From NCBI GenBank assembly GCA_018380885.1, contig JAGZSY010000004.1, positions 62,001 through 126,000 on the forward strand: DNA of 64,000 nt, written 5' to 3'. Shown here one piece after another: positions 34,501-43,600 of this stretch (position 1 is its first letter; every line of letters begins with the position of its first letter). The notes beneath the pieces are model-generated. The model did no database searches, had not been told where the DNA came from, and saw only the letters and a list, made by a program, of their open reading frames with translations. This DNA is from Enterocloster asparagiformis (GTDB taxonomy: Bacteria; Bacillota; Clostridia; Lachnospirales; Lachnospiraceae). The position numbers were made by a program, and so were the translations under genes.

Positions 34501-37500
34501 GGCGGGTGAGGCGCTTATCACCGTGACGGCCGGGCACAGCGGGGCGTCCGGCCATATTTCCGTGCTGGTGTCGGAGCCTGAGGAAAAGGATATATCGGGC
34601 CTCAGGCTGGTGCTGGAACGGGAGGAGTTGAGGGAAGGGGAGACCTGCGGGTATGAGGTATTTGTGGAACCGGAGTATACTTCAGGGACTTATTCCGTCA
34701 CTTCCTCTGATCCTGGGGTGGTGGAGATTCTGGATGGGCGGACGCTGAAGGCGGCCGGCCCGGGGAGAGCGCGCATCATTGCCGGGGAGACATGTGATCC
34801 TACAGGGCAGGCCCCTGCCCGGGATGAGCGGGAGATCACGGTGTTTCCGAACCGGTCGGCAATTTTGGAGATTTATCCCTCGGATCGGCTCTGGGAGCGG
34901 GAGGGGAAGCCGGTGATCTACAAAAACCTGCCGGGCGGACAGGCGGTGGAGTTCGGCTTCCGGATCATTACGGACGCGAGCGACCGCTCTGTGCGCTGGA
35001 GCGTGGATCGGGAGGATCTGGCGCTGATTGATGAGAACGGCGTTCTCTCACCACGGAAGAACGGCCTTGTAACGGTAACGGCGGCCAGCAGCGCCTACCC
35101 GGAGGTGACGGCCCAATACCAGGTGGAGATCCGCACGGCAGCCACCGATATCCGCTATTGGGCGGTAAAGCAGGAAGCGGGCGGATACTCGCTGACGGCG
35201 GCGGTTCGGCCGGAGGACGCCAGTGCAAAACAGATTTATTGCCGTAATCAGAGCGCCGGGGAAGAATTTACGGAGATCACGGGCCGGGAATATACGCTGG
35301 AACAGATTGGTGCAATATTGGAATTGTCCACCTGCACAGGCAGTCCCACCGTGGAGGATGTCAGCAGAGTGGCGGAGATTCGCAGCGCGGAGGAGAAGAT
35401 GGGCCGGTACGAGCTGCACAGCTTCCACGACGAAGCGCCATACACGGTGTACACATCGGACCTGGACGACTACAACGGTTTTGATCTGCGCATCTACGAC
35501 CACGGACGGGAGCGGTATTTGGAGGGCAATGAGAGAAGCGGCGTTAGCTGGCCCTCCGCATTTATGCCATACGGGGGAGAGCAGGGAGAATTTCCCGATC
35601 TGGGGGAAATCAAGGTCTTTCTGGAATCACAGGGCCGCCTGCATCTGCAGCTTCAGTCCCCGTTGCGTCTGAATACAGAGACCGGCGTATATGCGGACAT
35701 CCACTTCTTAAGCGCCGCAGTCCGGGGAGAGGCGGAGTGCCGGGAACTCGCCAGAAAGGAGTACCGGATTTGTTCCGAACGGCCTGTTCCGGACGGGATG
35801 AGCCTGCGCTGCCTGGACCGCAGGGGGGAGGAGCGCTACCGGTACGACTTAAGCCTGTATGAGGGCGGAGTGCCGGAGTTTCACATCGGCGCCGCGGGAC
35901 AGACAGGCTACACGGCCGCAAACAGCGAACAGGGGGAGGTGTTTCTGGATATCAATGGAGAGACATTCACATCCCTTGAGGCATGCGCCGCACGCTACAG
36001 CCTCTCCGTCTACTGCGGGCAGGAAAATGTAACGGACCGCATGTTAAAAGGCGTGGACGGCAGAGGAAGGCCGAGGGTTTTGCTGATCGATGAGGGCCTC
36101 TATACAATCGTCGCAGTTAACCTGCGGACGGGGGCCGTTATCTCACGGGAGGTGGCGGCGGAGAACGCGGGAGATTTTGCCAACCTGTTCCTGGAATGCA
36201 CAGCTACGGATACGCAATCCACATCGAGAATCTGCGCGATCCGGCAGTTTAGAGGCAGCAGGACCATTTATGCATACCGCGTACCCTACTCACGGGAGAG
36301 CGGCCCTGTGATGGCTGTGAACGGAGTGAACTATTGGAATGCTGTCCGGCTGGACGATGATCCCGAGTATGAACTGATATATGAGCTGTTGGCCGACCCG
36401 GACGGGGGAATCCGGGCGGAGTATGCCGACCATAGGATCACTGCGGCGGGATATACGTCGGATACCGCAACCGTGCCGTTCCCGGAAAACATCAGGGTCA
36501 CAGTGAGACGGGAGGGAACGGATGTGGCTTTTCTGTACGGCTGTTACACCGTGTGGGGACAGCTGCCGGGAACAGAGCTTCCGGCAAAACAGTACATGGC
36601 GGCCCAGCGGGAATACCGGATACCGCTGCGGTTCCGGAATGCGCCTACTTATGAGAGCTGGGGGATAGGCCAGGAGGAGATTGCGGACGGGACGGTGAGC
36701 CTGTTTCTGGGAGACATGCCCATAACCGGGACCGGAATTTACGGAGATTTTGAGATCACCTGCCTGCGGGACGGCGAACTGGGCCTGATCTGCCGGAATG
36801 AGGAGACAGAGGAAGCTGAGCTGAGGGCTTTTTTGGACGGAGAGATGATTTATCAGCGCACCGGGGACCCGTCTTACAGGGGAAAGCGGGTGGGCCAAAC
36901 CTCCTGCCATCTGTATGTTCAGGGAAAGGCCCATGCGCAGGTGGAACATATGGTGATGGATGTGGGGGATACGGCGGCTCTGATTGTTCACTGCGGTCTG
37001 GGAAACGGGGAGTCCGCCGGCAGCGTGACAGCGTACAAGGTGTTAAACGCGCTTGAGGACGAGCAGCCGCTGCGGATAAATGGCGGCCGGATTATGGCGC
37101 TGACGCCGGGACAATGGCTGGTCCAGGTCACGGTGCGTTTTTATAACCAGGCGTATTACGACGTGGACTGTCAGTTCCGGGTGACGGTCCGCAGGCCTGC
37201 AAAATCCCTGACAATAACAGAACAAAATGGCCGGACGGGCTGTTCTGAGGGCGAGAAGCTTTATCTTGTGCCGGGGTTCAGCCCGGAGGAGGCAGAAAAT
37301 GTCCAGGGTTACTTCTGGGAGATCAAGGAAAACGGACCTGGGGCCCAGGTTGACCAGGATGGGGTGGTTACGGCGCTGCAGCCCGGCGATTACACGGTTG
37401 TGCTGCGTGATCTGCCGGAGCGGAGCATGACGGCGGAATATACATTTCACGTGGAGAAAGCGCAGGTGAAGGCAAAATCCATTGAGGTGAGCCCTGCCTG

Positions 37501-39532
37501 GGTGGAGGCTTCGGATGGCGAGGATATTTTGTTCACTGCCCGTATCCTGCCGGAGGAGGCTGAAAACCGGGAAGTGGCGTGGGAGATCGAGGGGGCGGAC
37601 AGCCGTTCATGTCGGATCAGCCGCGCCGGTGTATTCCGGGGGGATCGGACCGGTGAGTACACGGTGCGCTGCTCCCTGGCGTCCGATCCGTCTGTCTGTA
37701 CAACGGCCGCGGTGCGCGTGGCAGTGCGGCCTGAGCGCATCGACCTTTCCGGTCCGGCCTTTGCCTCCAGGGAATGCCCGGCCCGGCTGCAGGCCGCTGT
37801 TTTTCCGGCAGATGCCGTATACCAGGGGATTACCTGGAGGCTGATTGCTGGTGAGGATCAGGCGCAGATATCCCAGAATGGCGTGGTGACGTGCGCGGAG
37901 GGAGCCGGAAAGGCGACGGTACAGGCCACAATCGACGGGACTGATATTCATGCAGAGCGTGAGATTGCCCTGGGCAGGGTGAGGCCGGAGCTGAGGGCGG
38001 AGATACGCGGCGCAGACGGGGCTGCCAAACAGGAAATACGGGGCAGCGGAGACCAGGCGTATCTGTATGTGGACGGAAAACGGGCCACCGGCGCCTGGAT
38101 AGCGGAAAATCAGTACCGTCTGTTGATAAAACCGGATTTGGGCGGGCTGCGCATCGACAATACGGGCTGTGTCCACGGGCTTTTAGCAGGGGATTATTTC
38201 CTGGAGGTGAGCCGGGAGGCTGAGGGAATGACCGTACAGGATAGGGTGCGGGTTTCTGTGAGCGCAGCAGATCCATATAATTTTCTGGAGATTTGGCCGG
38301 AGGATGAAAGCTACCTGGTCGCGGAGCGGTCGGGGGATAAGAATATGAGATACCGGCTTGTTCCACAGCTGCGCGGCGAAGATCAGATTGTGTGGTCGGT
38401 TACGTCCGGGCAGGATATTGGGGAAATAAATGATGATGGGATTTTGAGGGCCAGGGGAATAAGGGACGGCGCGGTGACTGTAAAGTGCGCAGTCCTGGAC
38501 CGCGAATCCGGCCGAGAATATATTGCCCAGAACTGTACGATTCTGGTATCTGGACAGGTGGCCGGCGTAACAGAAATCCGGATACGTTGTCCCGGTGAAG
38601 TGGAGGCGGGGGACCGGATTCCGGTTTCGGTGACCATTCTGCCGGAACATGCGGGCAACGGGGAATACCATATTCTGATATCTGATCCAAAGATTGGGGA
38701 AGTGCGGGACGGATGGTTTTATGCATATTGGCCGGGCGAGGTGACATTGACCGCTGTCTCCAAGGACAACCAGGCGTGCGAGGATACCGTCAGGGTAACG
38801 GTGAGGCCAAAGGCGGAGCCGGACTCAGGGGAGGGGGATGACGAGGGCAGAGAGCCCGGAAGCGGAGAGAGCGGCGGCGGTACTGATCAGGGGGACAGGC
38901 CGTCGCGGGAGGGGAGAGCAGGCTCCTCACAGGGCGATAGGACGGGCTATATGACGTATTGGCAGCTGAGAGATGGAAAGTGGTATTACTACGGGGCTGA
39001 TGGCGCCATGGCAAGGGATAGCTGGGTCTTGTACCGGGACCAGTGGTACAGACTGGGAGCAGACGGCGTGATGTTCAGCAACCGGTGGTTTGATGAGGGC
39101 GAAAACAGGTACTATCTGGGAAATAACGGTGCCATGGCAAGCTGCTGCTGGGGGTGTGTGGACGGCAAATGGTACTACTTTGACCAGGACGGGCAGGCGC
39201 GGCTGGATATCAGGGAGCGCGACGGTTTCCAGCTCACAGACCGGGAACTGGTTTATCTGGGGCCGGACGACGGCAGATGGGTAAACGCAGGGGTCTATAC
39301 GTATTATCTGGATGAACGCAGGCGGGTGAGGACCGACTGCTGGATTGATCGGGACGGTGAGCGCTATTATGCCGGCGCCAGCGGCTGGATTTTGCGGAAT
39401 CAGTGGAATGAGGTGGACGGAGACTGGTTTTTCATGGGTCCGGATGGCCGGATGGTGCGGGAATCCACGGTCTGGGAAGGAAAAAATTACCCGATGGACA
39501 AAGATGGAATTGCCAGAAACACCGGAAAGTGA
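31517..39532 (+). CDS. Giant surface protein: Ig-like domains and cell-wall-binding repeats
   Basis: A 2671-residue exported protein. ATG 31517 has AGGAGG four bases upstream and opens a signal peptide (GWKRRCSLVLMFVVMFTA). Residues about 100-400 are repetitive and resemble BspA-like leucine-rich modules (repeated pattern of a short phrase then L-P-x-x-hydrophobic). From about 760 onward there are many bacterial Ig-like (BIG_2-type) modules, with phrases such as VSVIPSGREGYRLSVSD, YSSSNPAVLEVSADGELTA and VSPAWVEASDGEDILFTARILPEEAENREV. About residues 2475-2671 carry choline/glucan-binding type repeats (GKWYYYGADGAM, NRYYLGNNGAMA, GKWYYFDQDG). No LPXTG signal is present, so it is probably held non-covalently on wall polymers. 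It is likely an adhesin; the ligand is unknown. Confidence 0.88.
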   Translation: MGWKRRCSLVLMFVVMFTAVRWPEAAGRTVEAAQPAEARDGIETEDTGANGGMEAGEAPAARATGSEAGRDDGESNRERSGGRGTPGEAEVFAPSDETDEISAFFARNPAARTRGELEVDGESVWYLNYIKDSPDKSYAYEVLDQSGAGIDQTWWNYWWDEDLEGWRIQAKPTQYSLNHEDYSYFILDGEGALTTEIPAMIDGRPVVSMDNCFSAWALPLREPGEIPDTVVSADHCYENSDITAMPRLPEGLRRMEYMFAGCAQLEETSLIPAAVERINYGFCGAGIRETPEFSPGSRILEMQYTFKDCVRLEQIRALPDQVRSLEGTFWGALAAGADLSGVIFPDSVEVMEDTFFDSSLLIPPELPASVKTIDRCFMRCSGLTEVPLLPDGIESANQAFAYCGGLRFGDEDNVCVVAPRALAHADQMFASAYRTAGSADAWGRDSELLYLWDETQWETIYRNAFEAEPGEESRDVYGDYNLTREPVGLSAMELLTTGPYIDSELVLEDGKRAMAVTFRGVLGRYKAPPDYYPLDVIQYRTGGNGEFQDWDGTPVYLFEDTLVEARKVRPVKTFEGEELFVTDVRAKTVRVGQPDMPVFSWKYIGSGVYDVTVMYRPFLRSMERVELKYRVDGGAWRQIENLGHIQMRCGQTVGACADWGAVSEEAVLRLPDYVTRIEVENPEKYVGLHEQIPIVCKLFEEAAGDKAYRIEIISDPGEIARVQEDDRGNWSISNSGYGQVVVCVKACDGGGARAEHTFSFVSPVQGISVGLEQHQDGILGVGETDRAVVSVIPSGREGYRLSVSDSTVVKLDPVQGTVTGLRAGTAVLRAESSEDPAVASQMTLRVQGGPDWIMMDPGAAELYGGEVLNVCCRWGPPDAAAPEFTQKGIPVDWRIAEEREGFIRAEVTIRNEGDWGAAVCLAQSKSDPGVRGSCSVTWKPYIRVLKLIGPEQMSAGTRAATEVVTDVDSDEELRYSSSNPAVLEVSADGELTAKKAGEALITVTAGHSGASGHISVLVSEPEEKDISGLRLVLEREELREGETCGYEVFVEPEYTSGTYSVTSSDPGVVEILDGRTLKAAGPGRARIIAGETCDPTGQAPARDEREITVFPNRSAILEIYPSDRLWEREGKPVIYKNLPGGQAVEFGFRIITDASDRSVRWSVDREDLALIDENGVLSPRKNGLVTVTAASSAYPEVTAQYQVEIRTAATDIRYWAVKQEAGGYSLTAAVRPEDASAKQIYCRNQSAGEEFTEITGREYTLEQIGAILELSTCTGSPTVEDVSRVAEIRSAEEKMGRYELHSFHDEAPYTVYTSDLDDYNGFDLRIYDHGRERYLEGNERSGVSWPSAFMPYGGEQGEFPDLGEIKVFLESQGRLHLQLQSPLRLNTETGVYADIHFLSAAVRGEAECRELARKEYRICSERPVPDGMSLRCLDRRGEERYRYDLSLYEGGVPEFHIGAAGQTGYTAANSEQGEVFLDINGETFTSLEACAARYSLSVYCGQENVTDRMLKGVDGRGRPRVLLIDEGLYTIVAVNLRTGAVISREVAAENAGDFANLFLECTATDTQSTSRICAIRQFRGSRTIYAYRVPYSRESGPVMAVNGVNYWNAVRLDDDPEYELIYELLADPDGGIRAEYADHRITAAGYTSDTATVPFPENIRVTVRREGTDVAFLYGCYTVWGQLPGTELPAKQYMAAQREYRIPLRFRNAPTYESWGIGQEEIADGTVSLFLGDMPITGTGIYGDFEITCLRDGELGLICRNEETEEAELRAFLDGEMIYQRTGDPSYRGKRVGQTSCHLYVQGKAHAQVEHMVMDVGDTAALIVHCGLGNGESAGSVTAYKVLNALEDEQPLRINGGRIMALTPGQWLVQVTVRFYNQAYYDVDCQFRVTVRRPAKSLTITEQNGRTGCSEGEKLYLVPGFSPEEAENVQGYFWEIKENGPGAQVDQDGVVTALQPGDYTVVLRDLPERSMTAEYTFHVEKAQVKAKSIEVSPAWVEASDGEDILFTARILPEEAENREVAWEIEGADSRSCRISRAGVFRGDRTGEYTVRCSLASDPSVCTTAAVRVAVRPERIDLSGPAFASRECPARLQAAVFPADAVYQGITWRLIAGEDQAQISQNGVVTCAEGAGKATVQATIDGTDIHAEREIALGRVRPELRAEIRGADGAAKQEIRGSGDQAYLYVDGKRATGAWIAENQYRLLIKPDLGGLRIDNTGCVHGLLAGDYFLEVSREAEGMTVQDRVRVSVSAADPYNFLEIWPEDESYLVAERSGDKNMRYRLVPQLRGEDQIVWSVTSGQDIGEINDDGILRARGIRDGAVTVKCAVLDRESGREYIAQNCTILVSGQVAGVTEIRIRCPGEVEAGDRIPVSVTILPEHAGNGEYHILISDPKIGEVRDGWFYAYWPGEVTLTAVSKDNQACEDTVRVTVRPKAEPDSGEGDDEGREPGSGESGGGTDQGDRPSREGRAGSSQGDRTGYMTYWQLRDGKWYYYGADGAMARDSWVLYRDQWYRLGADGVMFSNRWFDEGENRYYLGNNGAMASCCWGCVDGKWYYFDQDGQARLDIRERDGFQLTDRELVYLGPDDGRWVNAGVYTYYLDERRRVRTDCWIDRDGERYYAGASGWILRNQWNEVDGDWFFMGPDGRMVRESTVWEGKNYPMDKDGIARNTGK

Positions 39533-39610
39533 CGTTTTTTGGGCCTGTCGGCATTGCACCTTGAAAATAAAATAGAAAGCGCCAAAGTTTAAACGGGGTT
39601 ACAAAATAAA

Positions 39611-39639
39611 TTGTAACCAGGAGGATTATGTAGTATAAT
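39611..39639 (+). promoter_or_regulatory. Promoter of the CAP-domain gene
   Basis: TTGTAA (39611-39616), 17 bases, then a consensus TATAAT (39634-39639), about 55 bases before the start codon. Confidence 0.75.
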
Positions 39640-39700
39640 GTCCATACTGAGGATAAAAATGGCCGGGACGCGAGCGGCCCGGATTCGGAAAAGAGGAGCT

Positions 39701-40543
39701 ATGAGAAAGTATACGAAAGCGGCGATGACGGTTGCCGCCGCCGGACTGCTGACTGTACTGGCTGCGATTCCGGCTTTTGCCGGACAGTGGCAGAGAGATG
39801 AGATCGGATGGTGGTGGCAGAACGACGACGGCAGCTACCCGTCCTGGATGTGGGCCTGGATCGACGGCGATCACGATGGAATTGCAGAAAACTATTATTT
39901 TGATGAAAATGGATACCTCTCAACGGATACAGGCAGTCAGGGACTGACTGTAAATGAGAATGGAGCGCTGCTGGTAAACGGAGCGGTGTGTACCGCCAGG
40001 ATTCCCGGCGGAAATGACTGGTATCCGGGGGTGGCTGTTGACGGCGGGATGCTCGTCGCTGAGGCCGACCGCTCGGAAGTAAACGCCATCGAAGCCGCGA
40101 TGGCCGCTGAGCGTGAAGCAAGGGAGCGGGAAGCCGCTGAGCGAGAGGATATCGATCCCTCTGAGCTGGCTTTGCGGATAGTGGAACTGGTGAATGAGGA
40201 GCGGGGGAGAAAAGGTAAGGCGGAGCTGGCAGTCAATGAGGAGTTGATGGAGAGCGCGCGGGTGAGAGCGGAAGAGGTGAGCGAGTATTTTTCGCATACG
40301 CGGCCGGATGGGACGAGTTGTCTGACGGCGATAACATTGGAATATGCGGCAGCTTCTGAGAATGCGGCTCATATATATGGGTATACATTGGAAGAGGTGG
40401 CAAAATATGCAGTGGAAGGATGGATACAGTCTCCAGGCCATCACGTGGCGATGATTCAAAGCAAATGGGAGGAGACGGGAGTCGGAGTATATATAAACGG
40501 CACTCAGGTAAACGTTGTTCAGTTGTTTATAAAAAATAAATAA
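39701..40543 (+). CDS. CAP/SCP-domain secreted protein with wall-binding-like N terminus
   Basis: A 280-residue secreted protein. It has a signal peptide (1-28, ending AIPAFAG), then a Trp-rich stretch (QWQRDEIGWWWQNDDGSYPSW, YYFDENGYLSTDT) like a choline/glucan-binding repeat, a linker of Ala/Glu/Arg, and a C-terminal CAP domain (about 160-280). The CAP motifs are visible: VELVNEERGRKGKAEL, FSHTRPDG, the NAAHIYG-type signature (ASENAAHIYG), WIQSPGHHVAMI and GVGVYI. AAGAGGAG precedes ATG 39701. CAP proteins act at cell surfaces; a function in this species is not known. It lies between two giant adhesin genes and may belong to their island. Confidence 0.88.
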   Translation: MRKYTKAAMTVAAAGLLTVLAAIPAFAGQWQRDEIGWWWQNDDGSYPSWMWAWIDGDHDGIAENYYFDENGYLSTDTGSQGLTVNENGALLVNGAVCTARIPGGNDWYPGVAVDGGMLVAEADRSEVNAIEAAMAAEREAREREAAEREDIDPSELALRIVELVNEERGRKGKAELAVNEELMESARVRAEEVSEYFSHTRPDGTSCLTAITLEYAAASENAAHIYGYTLEEVAKYAVEGWIQSPGHHVAMIQSKWEETGVGVYINGTQVNVVQLFIKNK

Positions 40544-40557
40544 GTTGGTTAGCGATG

Positions 40558-40604
40558 AAAGAACGATTGGCGTATTTTATAGAAGCGCGCTGATCGTTCT
40601 TTTT
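40558..40604 (+). terminator. Terminator between CAP gene and the adhesin-sortase gene
   Basis: AAAGAACGAT (40558-40567) pairs with ATCGTTCTTT (40593-40602), and a T-run ends the structure at 40604. Only 22 bases separate it from the giant gene start, so the giant gene either relies on read-through or has a promoter inside this structure. Confidence 0.75.
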
Positions 40605-40626
40605 GCTTGCAGAAAGGGGGGAATAT

Positions 40627-43600
40627 ATGTATTTATTACGGAGGCTAAAGCGGACGATTTCGTTTTTGCTGGCAGTTGCCATGTCAGCGGCATTATTTAA
40701 TATACCAACATATGCAGACAGTGATACGGTTAAAATTTGGCCCAGGTTAATAATCTTTGCCAATAAAGATTTTACTGTTTTTGGAAAAACACATCATACG
40801 ATGAGCTACTACCAGGAAGGGACAAGCCCGGGAGCGCAACCGACCTTTTGTCTGGAGCCGGGAAAAAAACTGCCGGATGGGTCGCCGGCTTCTTACAGAA
40901 TATATACCGCCACAGGGGATGAGACGATTCCCGGAGTTGGCTCATCCGATAAATTTGTGCCGATAACACTTGCATATGAGTGGATTCAGCATAGCTCCAA
41001 TATACGGGATACGGTCAGCTATGCGGTTGTCCAGACTTACATTTGGGGATGCGTCGGCGGCTATGCGGAGGACTGGGAGGTGCAGGAGGAAGCGCAGAGG
41101 AAGCTTGCCGATATTCTAAAGGATAATCGTGTTTTAAGTGAATTTGAGGATTTGAGGCATTTTGTAGAAACAGGCATTGAGGAGTACAGTAATTTATCCT
41201 GGGGAGGATTACCTGAGTGGAGTGGAACAAAGCAGATGATGTCTTTAAAGGATGGGACTTACATATTAACTTTAGATATAAAAAAATGTCCGCAATTAAA
41301 AGATGTTGTCTGGAGTTTTCCAGACGCTAACTGGAGTTATCAGGTGAACGGAAATCAGTTGGTATTTCAATATAATGGTCCTAAGAATCCTGAAGGTGAG
41401 GTGAGATCCTCTGATCTATATGGCTTGGACAATAAATATTATGCTTATATTTTTACTCCTGGGGATGGTGAGAAACTCCAACATCAAGTAGGACGTTTTG
41501 CGAACGAAGAGATTCCTGTGCAGGCATACTTTATTGTAGGGGATTTTATTAAGCTGCAGGGTTCCGTAAACTTCACCCCCTACCGCCACACCGAACGCTT
41601 TGACGCCCACTACAACATTTCCCTGGAAAAATACTGTGCGGAGACGAATCAGCCGTTGGAGGGGGCCATGTTTAATATTTGGGAGGATTTTGACCGGTCT
41701 CAGTTGAGCGGGCACCGCTACAGGGAGGGCAGTCCGGACGGGCGGAGGGGATGCCTTTACGACAATGCCTTAGAACCGTTTCCGTCGGAGCGCCATATCT
41801 GTGATACCATCACCACGGACCAGAATGGGCGCGGGCAGCATCGGGATGTAAGGTCATACCGGTACAGTAAAACGTACTGTACCGGCCACCCGGCTCCGGA
41901 GTGGGTGGATATCCCCGAGGAGGAGTACGACGAGGAGACCGGGGAATGCACCAATGAGGGGGAAATCGAGGCCGCGGAGGCGGAGAATGAGCGTTTGCAT
42001 GAACTGTGGATGGCTCAGCAGGAGCAGTGCGAAGAAACCTGCGATTTCCATGTGGGAAATGTGGACGAAGAAAATCACGATTACGATTATTCTGCTCAGG
42101 AGGAGATGCTGGAGGACCGCGATGAGACGTATAAAAAATTTATTCATTTAGAGTATTTATACAGTCTGGAGGAAAAGACAGCCCGGACCGGCTACATCCT
42201 TCACGGCCGCCATAGCGATGATCAGAATGTGGAGGTTATCTCGGTTTCTTCCGCTGAAAATGAGGGGAGCGCCAGGCTGGCGGAGATGAACAGGGTTTTG
42301 GAATCAGAGGCGGAGACGGAAGAAAGCCGGTCCCAACCCATAAGCGACAGGGAGCTAAAGCGCCTGGTGTTCGCCGTGACAGCTCCCAAGTTGAAATTGG
42401 AGGAACTGCGCCTGGTAGACGATATCCGTCCGCAGACTGTGACGGCCAGCGCAAGCAGCGCCGACCGGAACGACCGCGGGGAACCGGATGATGTTACTGC
42501 CAGTAAAAGTCAGGCGGACCGCTCTATTTTAATTGACGAGGGGGATGAGGACGAGGAGGATATTGAGGAGGACACGGTGCCCGGCAGCTACCGCTATATC
42601 TGGAAGCGCGTGGAACAGCCTAGGATGGCAGCCGCCACGGCTGCGGAGGCGGTTCCGGATGAGGAGGAAGCGCAGGCGGGCTCCCTGATCCCTGAAAGCT
42701 GGGGACCGGCCTTTGTCCGGCTGGCGCTTGGGTATCTGGGACAAAGGAGAGATGTGGAGATATCCGACGCTTTCCCAGATTTTACGGACGATGATCTGGA
42801 CGGCATGGAGACAGATGGATACGGCGATCCGTCTGGACTGCTGTATACGTTTAAAGTGTGGGATCACCGGACGGAAGGGGAACTGCACATCAATAAGCGG
42901 GATTTGGACCTGTACCGGTCCGACCCGGAACACAGTTACGGTAGAACGCAGGGAGATGCCACATTGGAGGGAGCTGTGTACGGACTGTTTGCGGCTCAGG
43001 ATTTACAGCATCCAGATGGAAAAACAGGTGTTGTCTACAGCAGAAACGACCTTGTGGCAGTGGCGTCCACAGATGTGAACGGAGACGCCTCCTTTCTCGT
43101 ATTTACCGAAAATCCGGGGACACGTCTTGATCCTGACGGCAATCTCGCTGTGGCGGAAGGGGCTGCTGGAGCCTGGAACCTGTATAACGGCGCTGCAATT
43201 ACATCGTCAAGCTGCGGTTTTGGGACCATTTCCTATCCGGATTACGCCGCTGAAAATGGAGGGCAGTGGATTGGCCGTCCTCTGCTTATGGGCAGCTACT
43301 ATGTGAGAGAATTAAGCCGCTCAGAGGGCTATGAGCTGTCGGTGCAGGGGATTTTGTCCGCGGAAACGAACAGGGAGGCCCGTGGGAACGGCGTTGTGGC
43401 GGAGGCCGGAAGCGCCCGGGTCAGCGCGGGACTCTCAGATTACAACGACATGAACGCGGACGGATCTTGGAATGACTTTATTGTTGAAACGTACAGGACA
43501 GGGGACGGCTACGACGTGGTGGTTGCCGGTTACCCGGCAGGGACCAGGTTCTACCGCATGGGGGTAGAACAGATCGTGGAGACGGTTCAGACGATTACCG

